DNA of 64,000 nt, taken from positions 597,807 through 661,806 of the forward strand of contig JAVSML010000977.1 of assembly GCA_038503035.1 (NCBI GenBank), given 5' to 3'. This document shows, piece after piece, positions 1 through 12,440 of this stretch. The notes beneath the pieces are model-generated. The model was not told where the DNA came from, did no database searches, and was given only the letters and a program-made list of their open reading frames with translations. The translations under genes were made by a program, and so were the position numbers. Origin of the DNA: Crocodylus rhombifer. Taxonomy: Eukaryota; Chordata; Crocodylia; Crocodylidae. Numbering within the stretch: the stretch's first letter is position 1; each line of letters begins with the position of its first letter.

Positions 1-2061
1 ATCACGAATGCTCATTGTTGTGCATCTTGTGTCTTCCATACCTGACGTGTATTAAATGCTGCACAACCTACAGTTTTAAAGTAAATTATTTTCATATTGG
101 GAAAGATTGAGCAATGATTAAATAGAAAGTACAATTCACAATGCTTTATGTAAAAGGAAGACCTGGATGGTAAATCTCTGAACTGGAAGTCTTAGGATGC
201 AGTGTGTTTTTGCTTTAGGCTGTCACGTTGGCACTGAGTGCCAACTTGAGTACAATGGGGGAGGTGCACTTGCCTCTCCCTTCTTTCACTCTGCTACTGC
301 TGATCCTGCTGCTTTTCTGCTTCATTACCTTAATGTGTGCATTGTTCCTGCCTTTTCACTCCCAGTCTTTCAGACAGATTCACAGGCCACTTTAGTGCAA
401 CCAAAGGAGAAATCCTTTATCCCTCACAAAAGGTATTCAACCAATTTAGCAAATATTTCATAATATGCGAACAAAACTAAGTTCAATTATAATTTTACAA
501 AGACAGGTTTAAATTAAATCAACTGGAATTCAAGCTCTGTTTGGTGAGATGATTATGCATAGACTAACAATAGGTTTTCATCATAGCAGCCAGGTAATTT
601 ATGAGCAGGTACAGCTAATAAGAACAACAAACATTACCTTCTCCTTCATGTTATGAATTATGGCAGAACTCTAGTTCTGCAAAAGGTTTCTAATATACAG
701 TCTTTTTTGCAGCTTACAGACTTTTAATAGGAAATAGGAACCTAACACTAGAAAGACCCTCTTGATTCTTAGAGTCCAGTCCTCTCTCAGGCAACCCTTA
801 GTCCAGAAGGGTCCAGAAGGATCACTGTTCTGGCCCCTCTTGCATGAATTGACACAAAGGGTCCAATTTATAAAGAAGAAAACAAACAACGACCTTATGC
901 CCTCCAAGCACCAAATTGAAACTAGAGAGTTCCACAGGAGAACAGAAAAAAACAAGGGTGCCACCAATCATTTGGTCAATACAGTGGGAGTCTTTGTTAG
1001 CGAAAACATTTTTCAGGTTATAGTAAGAAGCAGACCATGCTTCAAGGTACAGATGAAGACAACAATTTCTTTTTAATTTTTTATACGTGTTTGAAATAAA
1101 TCAATTGAGATGATTCTTCTGTTGGAAAACCTCTTACTTCAATGCTGAAATGTGTTTTAATTAAATGTAAATTGAGCAGAAGCTATTGTATCAAATCATT
1201 ATTCGCTTACAAATGTGGTCTGTTTCAGTTGAGAGAGCGGTTATATACAAATTCTGATTTAATTTGTAATAATTTGGGAAAAAATTGCCATGGAAACAAA
1301 AATCTGGTTTCTGTCATTTTTGGTAATGAAGACTGTATACTTAACCATCTCCTTTGAAGCAAGCAGTCTGACTGCCTGTTGCTTCTATTTCGTATACTTC
1401 AAAGTTCCATTTTCTAATTGGCCTCCTTTAGGTTTTTTTAGTCACTATGCTGCTGCATTTTGCTTTGAAGAACATCAGAGTAATATTACATTTGGGCACC
1501 ACATTTTGAAGTATAGCGTGTAGAGAGAAAAATCCTAATACCACATGTAAATCATAGGTATCTTTTACCAAAATACCCTGAACATCCACAGCATTTATTA
1601 TACCTCCAGTTTGTACTTGATTAGAGGTTCTTCCTCAGACAACATAAGGTTGCTTTCATGAAATATCAATTTGGCCTCTAAACATTTTGGTCTTGCAGGT
1701 GATTCCCATCTGGCTCTTCAGCCTTTACTTGTTTCAACCTCAGATGCACATTCACAGAGTATAATCACTTTTTTATCTTTCCTTTTTCCTTCCCTGAAAG
1801 AGCACATCGTTATCTATATTGTAGCATTAGTGACTTACAAAACCAAGAAGAACTCCCAATCCCCCCCCCTCTAACAATTTTTGGTGAAAGCTTATTCCGT
1901 TTGGACAAAGTTTCCTGTTTGATTGGAGCAAGGGCACCTTGTCAGTATTATAGGCCATGGGACAGAAGCTTTGCCCAGTACTTTCATTGTTAGTGTTAGG
2001 TGTGTAACAAAGCGTCTTTTTCACATTTGTACAATGTGCATTTTTGTATATACATTATACG
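1..2061. other. Intron 1, unique-looking AT-rich sequence
   Basis: No ORF with recognisable domains, no TIR pair and no LINE motif. A C run at 1861-1870 is the only simple repeat noted. Confidence 0.6.
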
Positions 2062-2440
2062 CTGGGGGTAGGCAAAATATGACCCGCAGGTTGGATCTGG
2101 CTCACCAAGAGATTCTGTTTGTCTCACAACGGGTCCCTCTGCCCTACGCAGCTATGCAGTGCAGTAGCTGGACTCAGCTTTCCAGCAGCCCCCTGCAGCC
2201 ATGGCTCACTCTGCCCAGCTGCCCCTGCCAGTGTCTCTGCTACCACCACTGACCCAGCCCTACTGCCCAGGCACACCACTCCCACCCTGCTTGGGATGCT
2301 AAATGGAGTGGATGGGCTGGGATCTGCAGGCAGGGCACACTTGGCTGAGAGGATGGGATGGGGCCGCCCACCATTCTGTCCAGCACTCCTGGTGGTGGGT
2401 GCGGGGTTAATGGGCCTAGGGCCCATTATATCCTAGCCAA
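2062..2440. mobile_element. GC-rich hAT-like element (GGGCAAAATATG type)
   Basis: Starts GGGGGTAGGCAAAATATGACCC and has internal sequence (CCCAGCCCT.CTGCCCAGGCAC) shared with the element at 20290. The right end was not defined. Confidence 0.65.
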
Positions 2441-3429
2441 TGAGCCTGAGAGAATAGAGTTGTATATTGATTTTTTATTATTATTTTATTGATAGTTTTA
2501 CTATTGTTATTGTTACCCTGTCTTCCTGGAGCTTGACAGCTGGGAGGAATTGTATGTATGGGCAGTTGGAGAGATCTGAGTACATTCTTCTTTTCACCTG
2601 CCTCAAGGGTGGTAGTGAATCAGGACCTGAAGGCACAGAAGAATCACTTTGCTCAATACAAAGTGTTCCTTGCATATGTGGGTCAGTAATTTTTTTTGGA
2701 GGGAATTTTCAGGCTTTCTAAATTGACAGTGTGCCACAAATGTTGCTAATTGACACAATCAGCACTGTGTTAATAATCTTTAAGCCATGATATTAATGTA
2801 AACAATTATATAAAATCACTTGGAACAGGGCGTTAACTTGCAGCCCTTGGGTTTCTGCTCAGGATGCTACTCCCCGCAATGTTCTCCTGCTGGGGTCGCC
2901 TCACTCCCCCTTCCTCCTCCTGCTCTCTGCCTCTGCTTTGGGAGGGCGGTGCAGCCCACAGGGCTAAGAGCTCCCATATAAGGGACTCAAGGGTGACCCT
3001 TGGAACATGTGCAGCATGAAGGTGCCAGCCCAGTGCAGCAGGAAGGCCCACAGTGCAACATTCAGCCTACAGTGTGGCCAGGGGGCCTGTAGTTCTCATC
3101 CACTCTGAAGTTGGACAGCTCTGACTAAGAATATAATAAGCCTATGGTCTGAACCACCTGGACAGATAAGGAATAGCACTTTCTGTGGAAAGTTTATTAT
3201 ATGAGCAGGCTTCTTATGCCCTGTCACCATATTCAGATTTGGGTTCAGAAATGGGCACATATTATTGCTTGATCTGTAGCCTTAGCAAGGTCCTCACTGG
3301 TGCATAGTTGCCCCATACATAGGCAGGCCAGTAGGTGATCTGTAGTTTGAAAGCTTCCTCTACTTCCACATATTTGCATTACTGGAGTTTCCCCATAGTT
3401 GTATATTAACTTTAGTCTTACTGACCTCT

Positions 3430-3985
3430 GTTCAGAGGCAGTTTAATCTTCTCCATGTTGGTCAATCAAGCTCTGCACTTGAAGGGATATGTTCAGTAGT
3501 GTTGATATTTGTTCTGATAGTCTGCTGAGTCATATTTATTCCTGCAGCTGTTGGTGTTTCATCTAGTGGCTACACTGTAGAAAATAAACTTTTCCATGAT
3601 TATAGTCTACTGGGAGGCATGATACGGCCATGTAGTGGTTGCTTCTTGTCTTCGTTCTGCTGGATGCAGTCTAATTTGCTTGCTGCTGCGCTCTCGATGT
3701 CTGGTGGAGTGATTCTGGCAAGTAGATGATGATTATTGACGTTTATTAGTTGAAGGCATCCAGTAATGTACTGGCAAGGTCCATTCAGCCTGATGTCTAG
3801 CTTCTTTGCATGTACATTTCTTTCCCAAATTGGGCACATGCATATGGCTGCTGAATAACAAAGCGTAAGTGCAGTAGTCAGTAATGTTGCTGGGTTGGCC
3901 TCCCATTTGCAGTCAATGAGCTTCTTTAATATATTGTTCTGGGAACTGACTTTGCACTTAGTCTTTTCTAGCATGAATACTCTTT
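3430..3985 (-). mobile_element. LINE reverse transcriptase C-terminal remnant
   Basis: An open stretch of about 124 codons (3974-3600, - strand) reads LEKTKCKVSSQNNILKKL, LTLCYSAAICMCPIWER and AKKLDIRLN..CQYITGCLQ, the typical region after the RT catalytic core of a jockey-like LINE. A further degraded part continues left to about 3430. It is neither the CR1 of 47-59 kb nor clearly the LINE at 11-15 kb. Nothing upstream of the C-terminal region was recognised, so it is a short, old fragment whose open frame is probably chance survival. Confidence 0.7.
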
Positions 3986-6131
3986 TACTTTTTACACAAA
4001 CAAACTGGAACTTAATGAAATATCTTTTATTATGTAATAGTTTGTACTTTGATTTTTATATCAAACCTTTAGTCAGGGCCCTAAAAGGAATTGGAGGTAT
4101 AGTGGAGACATTTATTAAGTTTTGAGGTCTGAGCTGACGTGACATATTCTAGGAAGTTAATTTGAATGGTGCTAGAAATTCATCATAGAAATTTCTGCTT
4201 CATATCATTAGTTCAGAGCATTGGTACTTGATAGGGAATACCACTGTACTGTAAAAACCTGTGGGTTTTGGATATTTTTCCAACTATGGAAGGATAAAAA
4301 ATAAAAATAATAGATTTTTACAACAGATCAATAACATCTTAATTATAAGTCACATGTTTTAAAACATTAACAAAAAATCAGTCGTTTTACTTGCAATACA
4401 ACTGTAATGTCAGATTTTTAAAATGGTGCAGTATTTCAGTAAAGCTATTTGTTAATTGTTGTTATGTTGGTTATGATGGAGGAAAGGAGTTGAAATTACA
4501 CTGGATTAATTTAGGTAAATCTGGGAAACATTATCTCTTAGAGTGCCTGTTTGTCTCTTACTTCTTTTTGGAAATAAAAGCCCTGCTGTCAGGCACAGCT
4601 TTGCCTGTGGTTCTTGTTCTGTTTGATAGCGGCTGTTTGTGGTCCTGGAGAGGCATCTGTAATGCAGAGGAGTTGCCAAGACCTCATTAAGTGCGTCTTG
4701 GATCTCTGCCAGATATTCAGAGTAGTGGAGCCTCAGCATTTTCTCTCAGAACCAAAAGAACAGTTGGGAAGGGGGAAGGGAAGAAAGAAAAGACTGCTTT
4801 ACCCATCAACTGCTGTGTTTTATTGTGTTAAATGGGTTAGCTGAGCTCTTGGAATTAAACTTAGCCCTTAACTTCTACAAGCTGTTGTGAAGTTGAATAG
4901 ATTCCCTTCCTGCCCCTCCTTTTTTTTTATTCTTTGCATTAATGAGACAACATTTGTAATAGGACATTCAAACCTCTGTCTTGCAGTCCTCTTAAAAGTG
5001 ACTTCTCATGCAGTTTTATGACCCAAATCAACAATTACGTTTTAAAAAAAATTTAAAAGCATCTGTAAACATGTTAATTCCAACAAAATAAGGCTTTATA
5101 AGGCTCTTTCTGCTGTTGTTTAGGTCTCACATTTTTCCACACCCTTCAGTTTGTACATTCCTTTGCAAAAGCAAATATTTCAGTTTTCTTCGATTGCTCA
5201 CTATAACAATAAATGAGGTGGATGAAATGATAATGTATGTAGGTCACAATTTGTGTAATGCACATTCCTAGTTTCAGGACATTAAAATAATTTTAAAAAG
5301 TATTGTTTTCTGCAGTTTTAGAGAAACAAAATATCTATGTATATTCAGGAAGTCATAATAGTTTGTTTTTTTTAAAATGTCTTGGTTATCTAAAGCAGCT
5401 GCATTCTTTTTGAGGTCAAATAAGACAATTAACAGCTTTCAGAAATTCAGTTCTACAGATAAAAAATAATTTCAATTCAAATATAGAAGCAAAAAGTAGT
5501 ATGCAGCTTCTGATAGCAATCTGAAATGAGGCTCCATCTATTAAAAAATACATACTAATTTTGAGTAGCACTTGCACAGAAAGCTTTTTATACAAGAAAG
5601 GTCCCGACTTTTCAAATGTTTTGAACAGTTCTGGTGTAAAATTGTACACTGAGACTGTCTCAGCATGAAAGCAACCAAAATAGTTTAGTGTTCCGGTCAC
5701 TGTGCGATTTATAATGTGAACTGATCTCATTGAATGGCTGAGAAGAGTGTGTTACTTGGATACGCCTGCATCAGTCTCTTATGTCTTCCCAAGCTCTTCC
5801 CAAAAGTTCCCAGTGGTGATTGAAAAACAGGCATGAAAATTGGGCTACAGTATGGTGGTAGCCAGCACTGTCAACTTGTGAAAGGTAGTATTTGTTCATG
5901 TAAACTGATTTGTTTTGCAAATTAGCAGTATAAATCTCTTCCAGGGTTTTTTTCCCCCCTCTGGCCAGTGCAGGAGTTGTAAACTAGCACTGGGAGAGAT
6001 TAACAGCTTATCTAGGAAACAGCAGTCTGGTCAGCACAACTGGGCTAGAAGGAAACCTCTCTCTTCCTGGCAGAATGACAGCATTACTTCTCGACTATAC
6101 TATACATATGGTAAATCTCCATGGTTTTACC
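3986..6131. other. Intron 1, AT-rich, no feature seen
   Basis: Scattered A/T homopolymers only. No coding or transposon signature was recognised. Confidence 0.55.
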
Positions 6132-6139
6132 TTCTAAAG

Positions 6140-6327
6140 CAGTGGTTCTCAACCTGTTTGCCATAGTGGGTCACACTTGCAGTTCTCAATGTGTTGTGGG
6201 CTGAACCATACGACTTACTTCCTGTGTATCCATTTAAAAAATGTTGTAACAGGATGTCACATAGACTGCAGCAATGTGCTGGTTGGGCCATATGTAACCC
6301 ATGGGCCCCAAGGGTTGAGAACCCCTG
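6140..6327. mobile_element. hAT-Charlie-like MITE, 188 bp
   Basis: The left end CAGTGGTTCTCAACCTGTTT pairs with the right end GGGTTGAGAACCCCTG. CAGxGGTTCTCAA is the classic Charlie-group terminus. Flanks TTCTAAAG (6132-6139) and CTCTAAAG (6328-6335) match at 7 of 8, a hAT target duplication. Confidence 0.88.
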
Positions 6328-7245
6328 CTCTAAAGAATATAGAAATTGCAGATGTGTCAAATTATTTATAATATGTGATTATAAGGTCCAATACAATTCA
6401 GCACAAACACAAATGCCCTCTGTATTGCTGTATTTGAGATATCAAGGGAAAAAAAAATGACTTGGGGTTGCCCATGCATTAAGATTTTCTTTTCTGCAAA
6501 ATTTACAAGCAAGTTTTTTGTGAACAACTCAATTTATCCCTTTTTATCCATGTGATCTTGTAAACTTTTTTTAAAGTATAAGATTTTTGCAAAACAGTAA
6601 AATGCTGGTGTTTGCTCAATATCACTTTGTAGATATGGGAGTTATTTTATTTCAGTTTATGAAAGTGCTCCAAAATAAGATTAACTGGTGTTGGAGAAAC
6701 TGGACACTAGTAAAACACTCTTGCTGTTTGAACAGCAGCAGATTGATTAATAGATTCACACTGTTCTCTGCAAAGGAGCCAGGCCAGAACAGGCGTCCCA
6801 CTGTTCCTCTTTTCTGGGAAGTGAATATGTTCCTAGTTAACTGGGATCCCTATCTTCAGAAATCGGTCAGCCCACAGGATTTCTTTTAACTTTTTTGATG
6901 AAAGGTATGCAAGCTACAATATTGATGAGGTATTGAAATCAGCAGTGAATGTCTCTAGTGGGTAAAAGAAAGTTTCTTTTCTGTCTGAAAGTGACATAAA
7001 ATTCTTGATAAGAGGAAATACTGTTGACTTGAATTAAGCATCATTTCCATGAGGTAAAGTTTTTAAAAATAGGGATAAACAAGAATTAAGCAAGCAGAGC
7101 AAAAAAAAAGATGTGCACTGGCCAGCTGAAACTTAATTAATACTTGCACTAATGAAAGTTGAGTAGAATTTCAAACAGAACAGTAATTTACTAGATTTCT
7201 TCCTAGAGCATTTAATAAAGCAGACATGCATTGAAGGGTATACAA

Positions 7246-7432
7246 CAGGGACGGGCAATTATTTCAGGTGGAGGGCCGCTTACTGAGTTTTGGCAAGCCA
7301 TCAAGGGCTGTGCAACAAGCAGCCAGGGGCAGATCAATATAAATTTTCTAAATTTTTTAAGGGGCCCTGCGGGCCAAATAGAATGGCCTGGCAGGCTACA
7401 TGTGGCCCTCAGGCTACATTTTTCCCACCCCG
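7246..7432. mobile_element. hAT non-autonomous element, 187 bp
   Basis: The ends CAGGGACGGGCAA and (reverse complement of the right end) CGGGGTGGGAAAA form short TIRs. The flanks GTATACAA (7238-7245) and GTATACAG (7433-7440) match at 7 of 8 positions, as expected for a hAT target duplication. The right-hand copy overlaps the first bases of the Tigger-like element at 7438, so this insertion is the later one. Confidence 0.82.
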
Positions 7433-7437
7433 GTATA

Positions 7438-8022
7438 CAGGTTTCCCTTGCTTTATGCTGTACATACATTCCTGGAAAATGGTGCATAACTCAAACTCAC
7501 ATAAAGGGAACCCACTTTACAATGTAACAAATAGGGATATGTTCCAAGACTTTGACTGTACCGATCCCCCAGACCCATTTCTACCATGTTTACAAGACAA
7601 TTTCGGTACTTGCCAACAGCAGACAATACACACAAGCACAGGGTGGTGGTGAATGTTTAGTTCATGTGAAGAGAGGGTGGCGAAGGGTGTCAGTGTTAAT
7701 GAAATTCTCTTGTGTTTTGTTGATGGACCAGGAAGAGGGGTAGGAGATACGCTAGCAGGATGCTTAGAAGCCATAATGGGGATGGCAACTACAGAAACAG
7801 ATATCTCAGACAACGAGCAAGGAGCACAGATCCACACAGGAGACTATTTTGGTGCACATCACTCCTACAGGGCACTGTACAAAGCAGCTGAGTGTGGGCT
7901 TCCACCACACGAATCGCATAAGAGTAATTTACCTCGCTTATAACGAATGCTTGGTATAAAAAGGGTCATTGCGTAAGAGCAAATTCGCAGATACAGAACC
8001 TGCATAAAATGAGGGAAACCTG
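7438..8022 (-). mobile_element. Tigger-like (Tc1/mariner, pogo group) element, copy 1
   Basis: The termini CAGGTTTCCCTTGCTTTATGC and the reverse complement of ATGAGGGAAACCTG form a TIR flanked by TA on both sides (7436-7437, 8023-8024). This is the hallmark of Tc1/mariner, and the CAG start and CCTCG-like end resemble Tigger elements. It is 585 bp, longer than the two other copies because of about 130 bp near 7655-7785 that they lack. That segment holds a remnant of a transposase start. Its orientation is opposite to copies 2 and 3. Confidence 0.82.
7688..7774 (-). pseudogene. Probable Tigger/pogo transposase N-terminal remnant
   Basis: Reading left from ATG at 7774-7772, about 28 codons begin MASKHPASVSPTPLPG and continue STKHKRISLTL. 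A basic KRxxLTL segment is typical of the first helix of the pogo/CENP-B type DNA-binding domain, and MASK-like starts are common in this family. After LTLTP the frame enters sequence also present in the shorter copies, so the rest of the transposase was deleted. Assignment is by motif only and the fragment is short. Confidence 0.55.
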
Positions 8023-8339
8023 TAAATATCAATATCTTCATGTTAGTGATATATTCACCCTTGAATGAATGAGAGTTCTGCAGGCTTTGCAAGCATTTAG
8101 AACAGCATGGATAAAGGTGAAAATTTGGCTAAAAACTCCTTGAAAAACTTGGTTTCTGTTACTTTAAAAAAGAAAATGCCATTGAATTTTTCATACTTCT
8201 TTCTCTCTCCTTGTGTAAAGGAAAGGTTTAAAATGTGGGAAGAGACCAGCTTGGCTAAATCACAAGCTCTCTAATATCTATAATTCAAGAAGGAATTGTA
8301 CAAAAAATGAAAACTAGGTTAGTTTATGAAGGATGAGTA

Positions 8340-9120
8340 TAAAAGAACAACATGAGCCACATAGGAACAAAAATCAGAAAAGGCAAAGACACAGAATGAG
8401 GTGCAAATAGTAAGGGATGTTACAAATAACAAGAAAATGCTTTACAACTTAATTAGACTAGGAAGGAAAGAATGTCGTCCAGCTGAAACTTTCATCCAAG
8501 TTTCATACTACTTAGTAGTAGTCCAAGTTTATAACAGATGACTCTGACAGGGCTGGAGAGTAGTGCTTTTTTTTCTTCTAGTCTTCAATAAAGGGGATTA
8601 CGTGGACCAAAAGGTTTACACAGTTAGCATCAGTGAAAAAGAGGCAAGACCAGAGTAAGTAGGTAAAGAACTGGTTAGAGTCTACTTAGGGGAGCTTTCA
8701 AATTACCTGGCTCTGATGAAATTCATGCCAAAGTACTTAAAGAATTGGCTGAAGCAATCACAGAGCTGTTGACTATCACCTCTGACAATGCATTTGGTGT
8801 GGGTAGGATTCCAAAAGACTGGAAAAGGCCAACATAAATCTCTAGCTCTTAAAAGGGAGAAAGATAAGGTGCACAGAATTATAGAACAGTTAGGCTAAAT
8901 TCAGTTCCTGGAAAGATATTGGAACAGATAATTAAACAATCAGTTTGTAAGTATCTAGAAAATGAAAGGTGAAAATAATGACTGCCCTGCATTTGTCGAG
9001 AACAAATTACAACAAGGATGGAATCAGATACTTGGAGACATGTACAGAATGTATGAGATGATAAACTAATGAGCCACATCTTATATATATCATCTCATCT
9101 CATTGATTTTGATGAGAATT
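8340..9120 (+). mobile_element. Ancient CR1-type LINE fragment (reverse transcriptase), sense
   Basis: The + strand keeps a degraded CR1 RT frame: near 8375 a piece reading IRKAKAQNE, near 8720 DEIHAKVLKELAEAI, then GRIPKDWKRP and PGKILEQIIKQSVCKYLEN at about 8905-8960. These follow the CR1 ORF2 order, but stops and frameshifts are frequent. It is much more diverged than the 47-59 kb copies, so it is an older insertion. It is one of the few LINE pieces here in the same direction as BMPR2. Confidence 0.75.
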
Positions 9121-9295
9121 GCCTTTATGCAACCAGTTAGTTAAATTAACATACAAAATATGTTGAGGTCTTTCTTTCCCTTACAGGCACACATCAGATT
9201 AAATAAATGTCTACTTTTTATGACCAAAGGTGAGTTTAAGATTTTGGAAGAACTGTATTGGGAAGACTACATCTTAGCTTTCGTTGATCAGATTA

Positions 9296-9900
9296 ATTAG
9301 AACTATAGTTGGAAGGGATTTCAAGAGGTTATCTAGTCTTACCTGTTCAAGGCAGAATGGTTTGGGTGCAGTGATCCAAGCAGTTATGCATGCACATTAT
9401 AGCAGTTTCATTTAGATTGTTTATCTTTAGTTTACTAATGAGAATTTAATGGGAGAGTGTGTCAGAAGTCTTCCTGAAATTGAGGTATATCATGTGCACT
9501 GGACCCATCTGCAAGATCTGTCACCTTATTGTAGAATGAAATCAATTTAACAAGCTTGACTTGTTCTTGACAAATCCACATTAACTGTTCCTGATCACTG
9601 TAGTATTCTCTTTGGGCCTAGAAATAGATTCTATGATGGTGTTACAGAATATTTCCTAGTATTGAGGTTTGACTGACTGATCTATGTAATTCCTTGGATC
9701 TTTGGGGTTTTTTTTAAATAAAGATGAGCACAATTTTTGCAGTTCTGCAGTCCATGAGTTCTCAAAGATAATAGCCAATAGCTCTGTAATTACCTCAGAC
9801 AGTTCCTTGAGTACCCTAGTATGTGTATTATCTGACCCTGCTTACTTAAAACCATTCCTTTTGTCAAAATGATTTTAACCTGTTCGTCCCTTGCTCTATG
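9296..9900 (-). mobile_element. Ancient CR1 fragment, antisense, internally deleted
   Basis: Read on the + strand, GTTGGAAGGGATTTCAAG followed by TATCTAGTCTTACC is a worn CR1 3' end. From about 9430 the reverse complement of the RT region follows (GTCAGAAGTCTTCCTGAAATTGAGG, then TTCTTGACAAATCCACATTAAC), which in CR1 encodes the KAFD..SH palm region. The segment between is missing. It lies tail-to-tail with the sense fragment at 8340-9120. Confidence 0.65.
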
Positions 9901-10869
9901 CCAGTTATCTTTTTGCCCATCTCTGCTGCTAATTGTGCTTGCCATCTAATAATCGGCCTTATTTTTATTTTTTTTTGTGAGGACCGAGATAAAGAAGGTA
10001 TACTTCAGCCTTGTCCAAGGTCATCATTGTTAAATTCTCTTCCATATTTACTCAGTGACCTAGGCTTTCCTTGGTTGCTGTCTCTTGCTCTCTCTCACCA
10101 TACTTCACACACTTCACAATAGTTGATAAGTCTTACTGAAGGTGGGCTTGCACCATAGGCAATGTGTAAGTGGGGCACAGAGGGACACATGCACCCCCCT
10201 GAGATTGGCTGCTGCTGAAGCTGCCACCAGCTTCTGTAGGCAGTCACTCCTGCCCCACTCCCCCCTCCCCCCCACTGCCAATGTGGCCGCTGGTATCCAC
10301 AGGCACTCCTGCTCACTGGCCACCACTCGTCACCCCCTTTCTCCCAGGCTATTGATACTGCCTCTGGTGTCTATGGGTGATCCCCACTCACCAACGATAC
10401 TGCCACTTACAAATAGGCCCCTCCCTCCCCCCCATCTTGGGAGGCACCAGTCTTTCATGGTTTGCCCCAATCGTTACAAAAATAGGAAATCAGATTATCA
10501 GAAATATCTAATATTGCTGTTAGCAAAGAGCATTTTAGCAGGTTCAGTACGTCATTTTGTAGACTGAAGTAACAAGCAGTAGTATGATTCAAACCCTGTG
10601 GGTCCAATTATTTATTTATTAGATATCTATATATGCTGCTCTCCAAAAAAGGCTCAAGGTAGATTACAAAAACAGATAAAACATTAAGATAAGAGTTTAT
10701 TAAATTTGATTTACAGGCAGTAAGTATAATGAAGCTTTGCAAGGAATTTTGCATCCAATTTAGTGGACCCAATTTGATCTGAGTTGGTCAATAACAAAAG
10801 TTTCTTATGGTTTAAACACTAAAGTTATATTCTTGATTTCATTGAAATCTATGGCAAAAGTTCCAATGA
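9901..10869. other. Intron 1 with a GC-rich patch and a possible old repeat
   Basis: 10140-10450 is GC-rich with several CCACTC.CC runs, similar in style to the hAT interiors, but no termini were found. 10610-10700 (TTTATTTATTAGATATCTATA, then CAAGGTAGATTACAAAAACA) resembles a widespread vertebrate repeat tail, low confidence. Confidence 0.45.
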
Positions 10870-10976
10870 CTTTAATGCAGGGGTGTCAAACATACAATCT
10901 GTCCCACTGGTAGTCTGGTGGGCTACCAGAATGCAGCAGAGCAGAATTTAGGATTTCTGAGTCCTAGATGGGAAGG

Positions 10977-10998
10977 TGTGCGTGTGTGTGTGTGTGAG
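10977..10998. repeat. (GT)n simple repeat
   Basis: GTGTGCGTGTGTGTGTGTGTG near the left end of the non-CR1 LINE. Confidence 0.85.
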
Positions 10999-11429
10999 TT
11001 TTAAGGTGGTTGAGAAGTCCAATCCATGCTCTGTGAGATTTTTCCACAGATATGACAAGTGGTGCCTTGTAGGGGAGGGCACAGGTGTTGACCAGCATGT
11101 TATGCACTTTCCTTCCTCCTCTGCAATTTCTCAGCTTCCTGAGCAAGATAGTTCACTTTGAAGTGGGGTGTAGCTTGATGTATGGTACAATGCCATTTGA
11201 GACCTGTTTTCAGCCAGCATGTCCTAATTTGTAGGATTGATGCCACACTTCTTAAGGTATGCTTTCAGGGTGTCCTTGTAGCATTTCCTGTCCTCCGCGG
11301 GTCCTCTTATTATGACTAAGTTGAGAGAAGAGGATTTGCTTTGGGAGATGAGCGTCAGTCATCAGCACACAGTGGCCAGCTTAGCGGAGTTGATGTTTCA
11401 GGATCTTTGCCTCGGTGCTGGTTATGTTA

Positions 11430-12345
11430 GCTTAGGGACAGACAATTATTTTGGTGGAGGGCTGCTGACACAGTTTTGGCAGGCTGTCGAGGGCCGCATG
11501 GGTAGCTCTGCCCCTTGGCCAGTGCCCCGCTCTTTGGCAGGTGCTCTGCCCCCTGGTCACCATCTTGAGACCAATGTCTTGGGACCAATGTCCCAGGGCC
11601 AGCACCGGTGGGGCCCAAAGCAGGGCACAGGCTGGCGGGGTCTGTGGAGCTGGGCTGAGCTGCACCATCAGGGAGAGGGGAGCTGGCCCAGCTCCATAGA
11701 GCCCCTGCCGGTTGGGACCCCACACTCCTGCCACAGTTCTCTGGGCCCCGCTGGCACTGGCCCCAGGACACCAGTGCAGGCCCTGTGCTCCTGCACCTGC
11801 ATACTCCCAGTGTCCCCCCAGCTCCATGGTACAGGTGGGGGACAGTGTGCAGCCCCAAACCCCTGCTCCCTGGCAGGGAAGGGGCTGGTGCTAAGCGTGG
11901 GGAAGTGGCCCCTCCCTTGTCCCATGGCCAGCACTTCCTGCTGCAGCCACTCTCAGCCCATGCGGAGCTGTCCTGAGCAGGCACAGGTGGCTGTAGCGCA
12001 GGGCAGCAGCAGCTGTAGCCCCCCCGCTTGCCACACTAGGCAGTTTCTGCTGCTGCTGCCCACCTGGAGCTTGTGCACTAGGCAGCTCAGAGGCGGTGGT
12101 GGCAAACCCTTCCCGGGGCGGCAAGCAGGCAGGCAAGTCTGAAGCTGTGCAGGGCTGGCAGATTACAAGTTGAGTGTGGGCGGGGGGGAAGTGGCCCTGT
12201 GCCCACCCTGTGGCCGGCACCCTGCGCTGCAGCCTCTTGCAGCCCATATGGGGCTGCCTGTGCCTGCTCAGGACAGCCCTGTGTGGGCAGGGAGCGCCAG
12301 CCAGTGGTAATTTGTGGGTGGAGGGGGCAGCTTGTGCTGGGGCAG
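11430..12345. mobile_element. GC-rich hAT-like insertion inside the non-CR1 LINE
   Basis: The left edge GGGACAGACAATTATTTTGG, followed by TGGAGGGCTGCTGACACAG, matches the start of the GGGTGGGCAATTATTTC repeat family seen at 7246, 18238, 43995 and (reversed) 56923. LINE sequence stops before it (ILKHQLR region) and resumes after it (LGKTKML region), so it inserted into the LINE. The interior is GC-rich and CpG-poor and has long accidental open frames. Exact ends and target duplication were not resolved. Confidence 0.7.
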
Positions 12346-12440
12346 GCTAATGGAGCATCTTGGTCTTCCCAATGTTAAGGGAGAGTCCTAGGCTGTGATA
12401 GGCACCTGAGAAAAGGTCACGGGTGGAGTGTAGATCAGTT

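Noticed and set aside
11312..12142. 276-codon open frame on the + strand and several overlapping frames on both strands
   Set aside because: It crosses from the LINE 3' end into a GC-rich hAT-like insertion, has low-complexity Pro/Ser/Cys-rich content and no domain. Open frames on both strands reflect composition.
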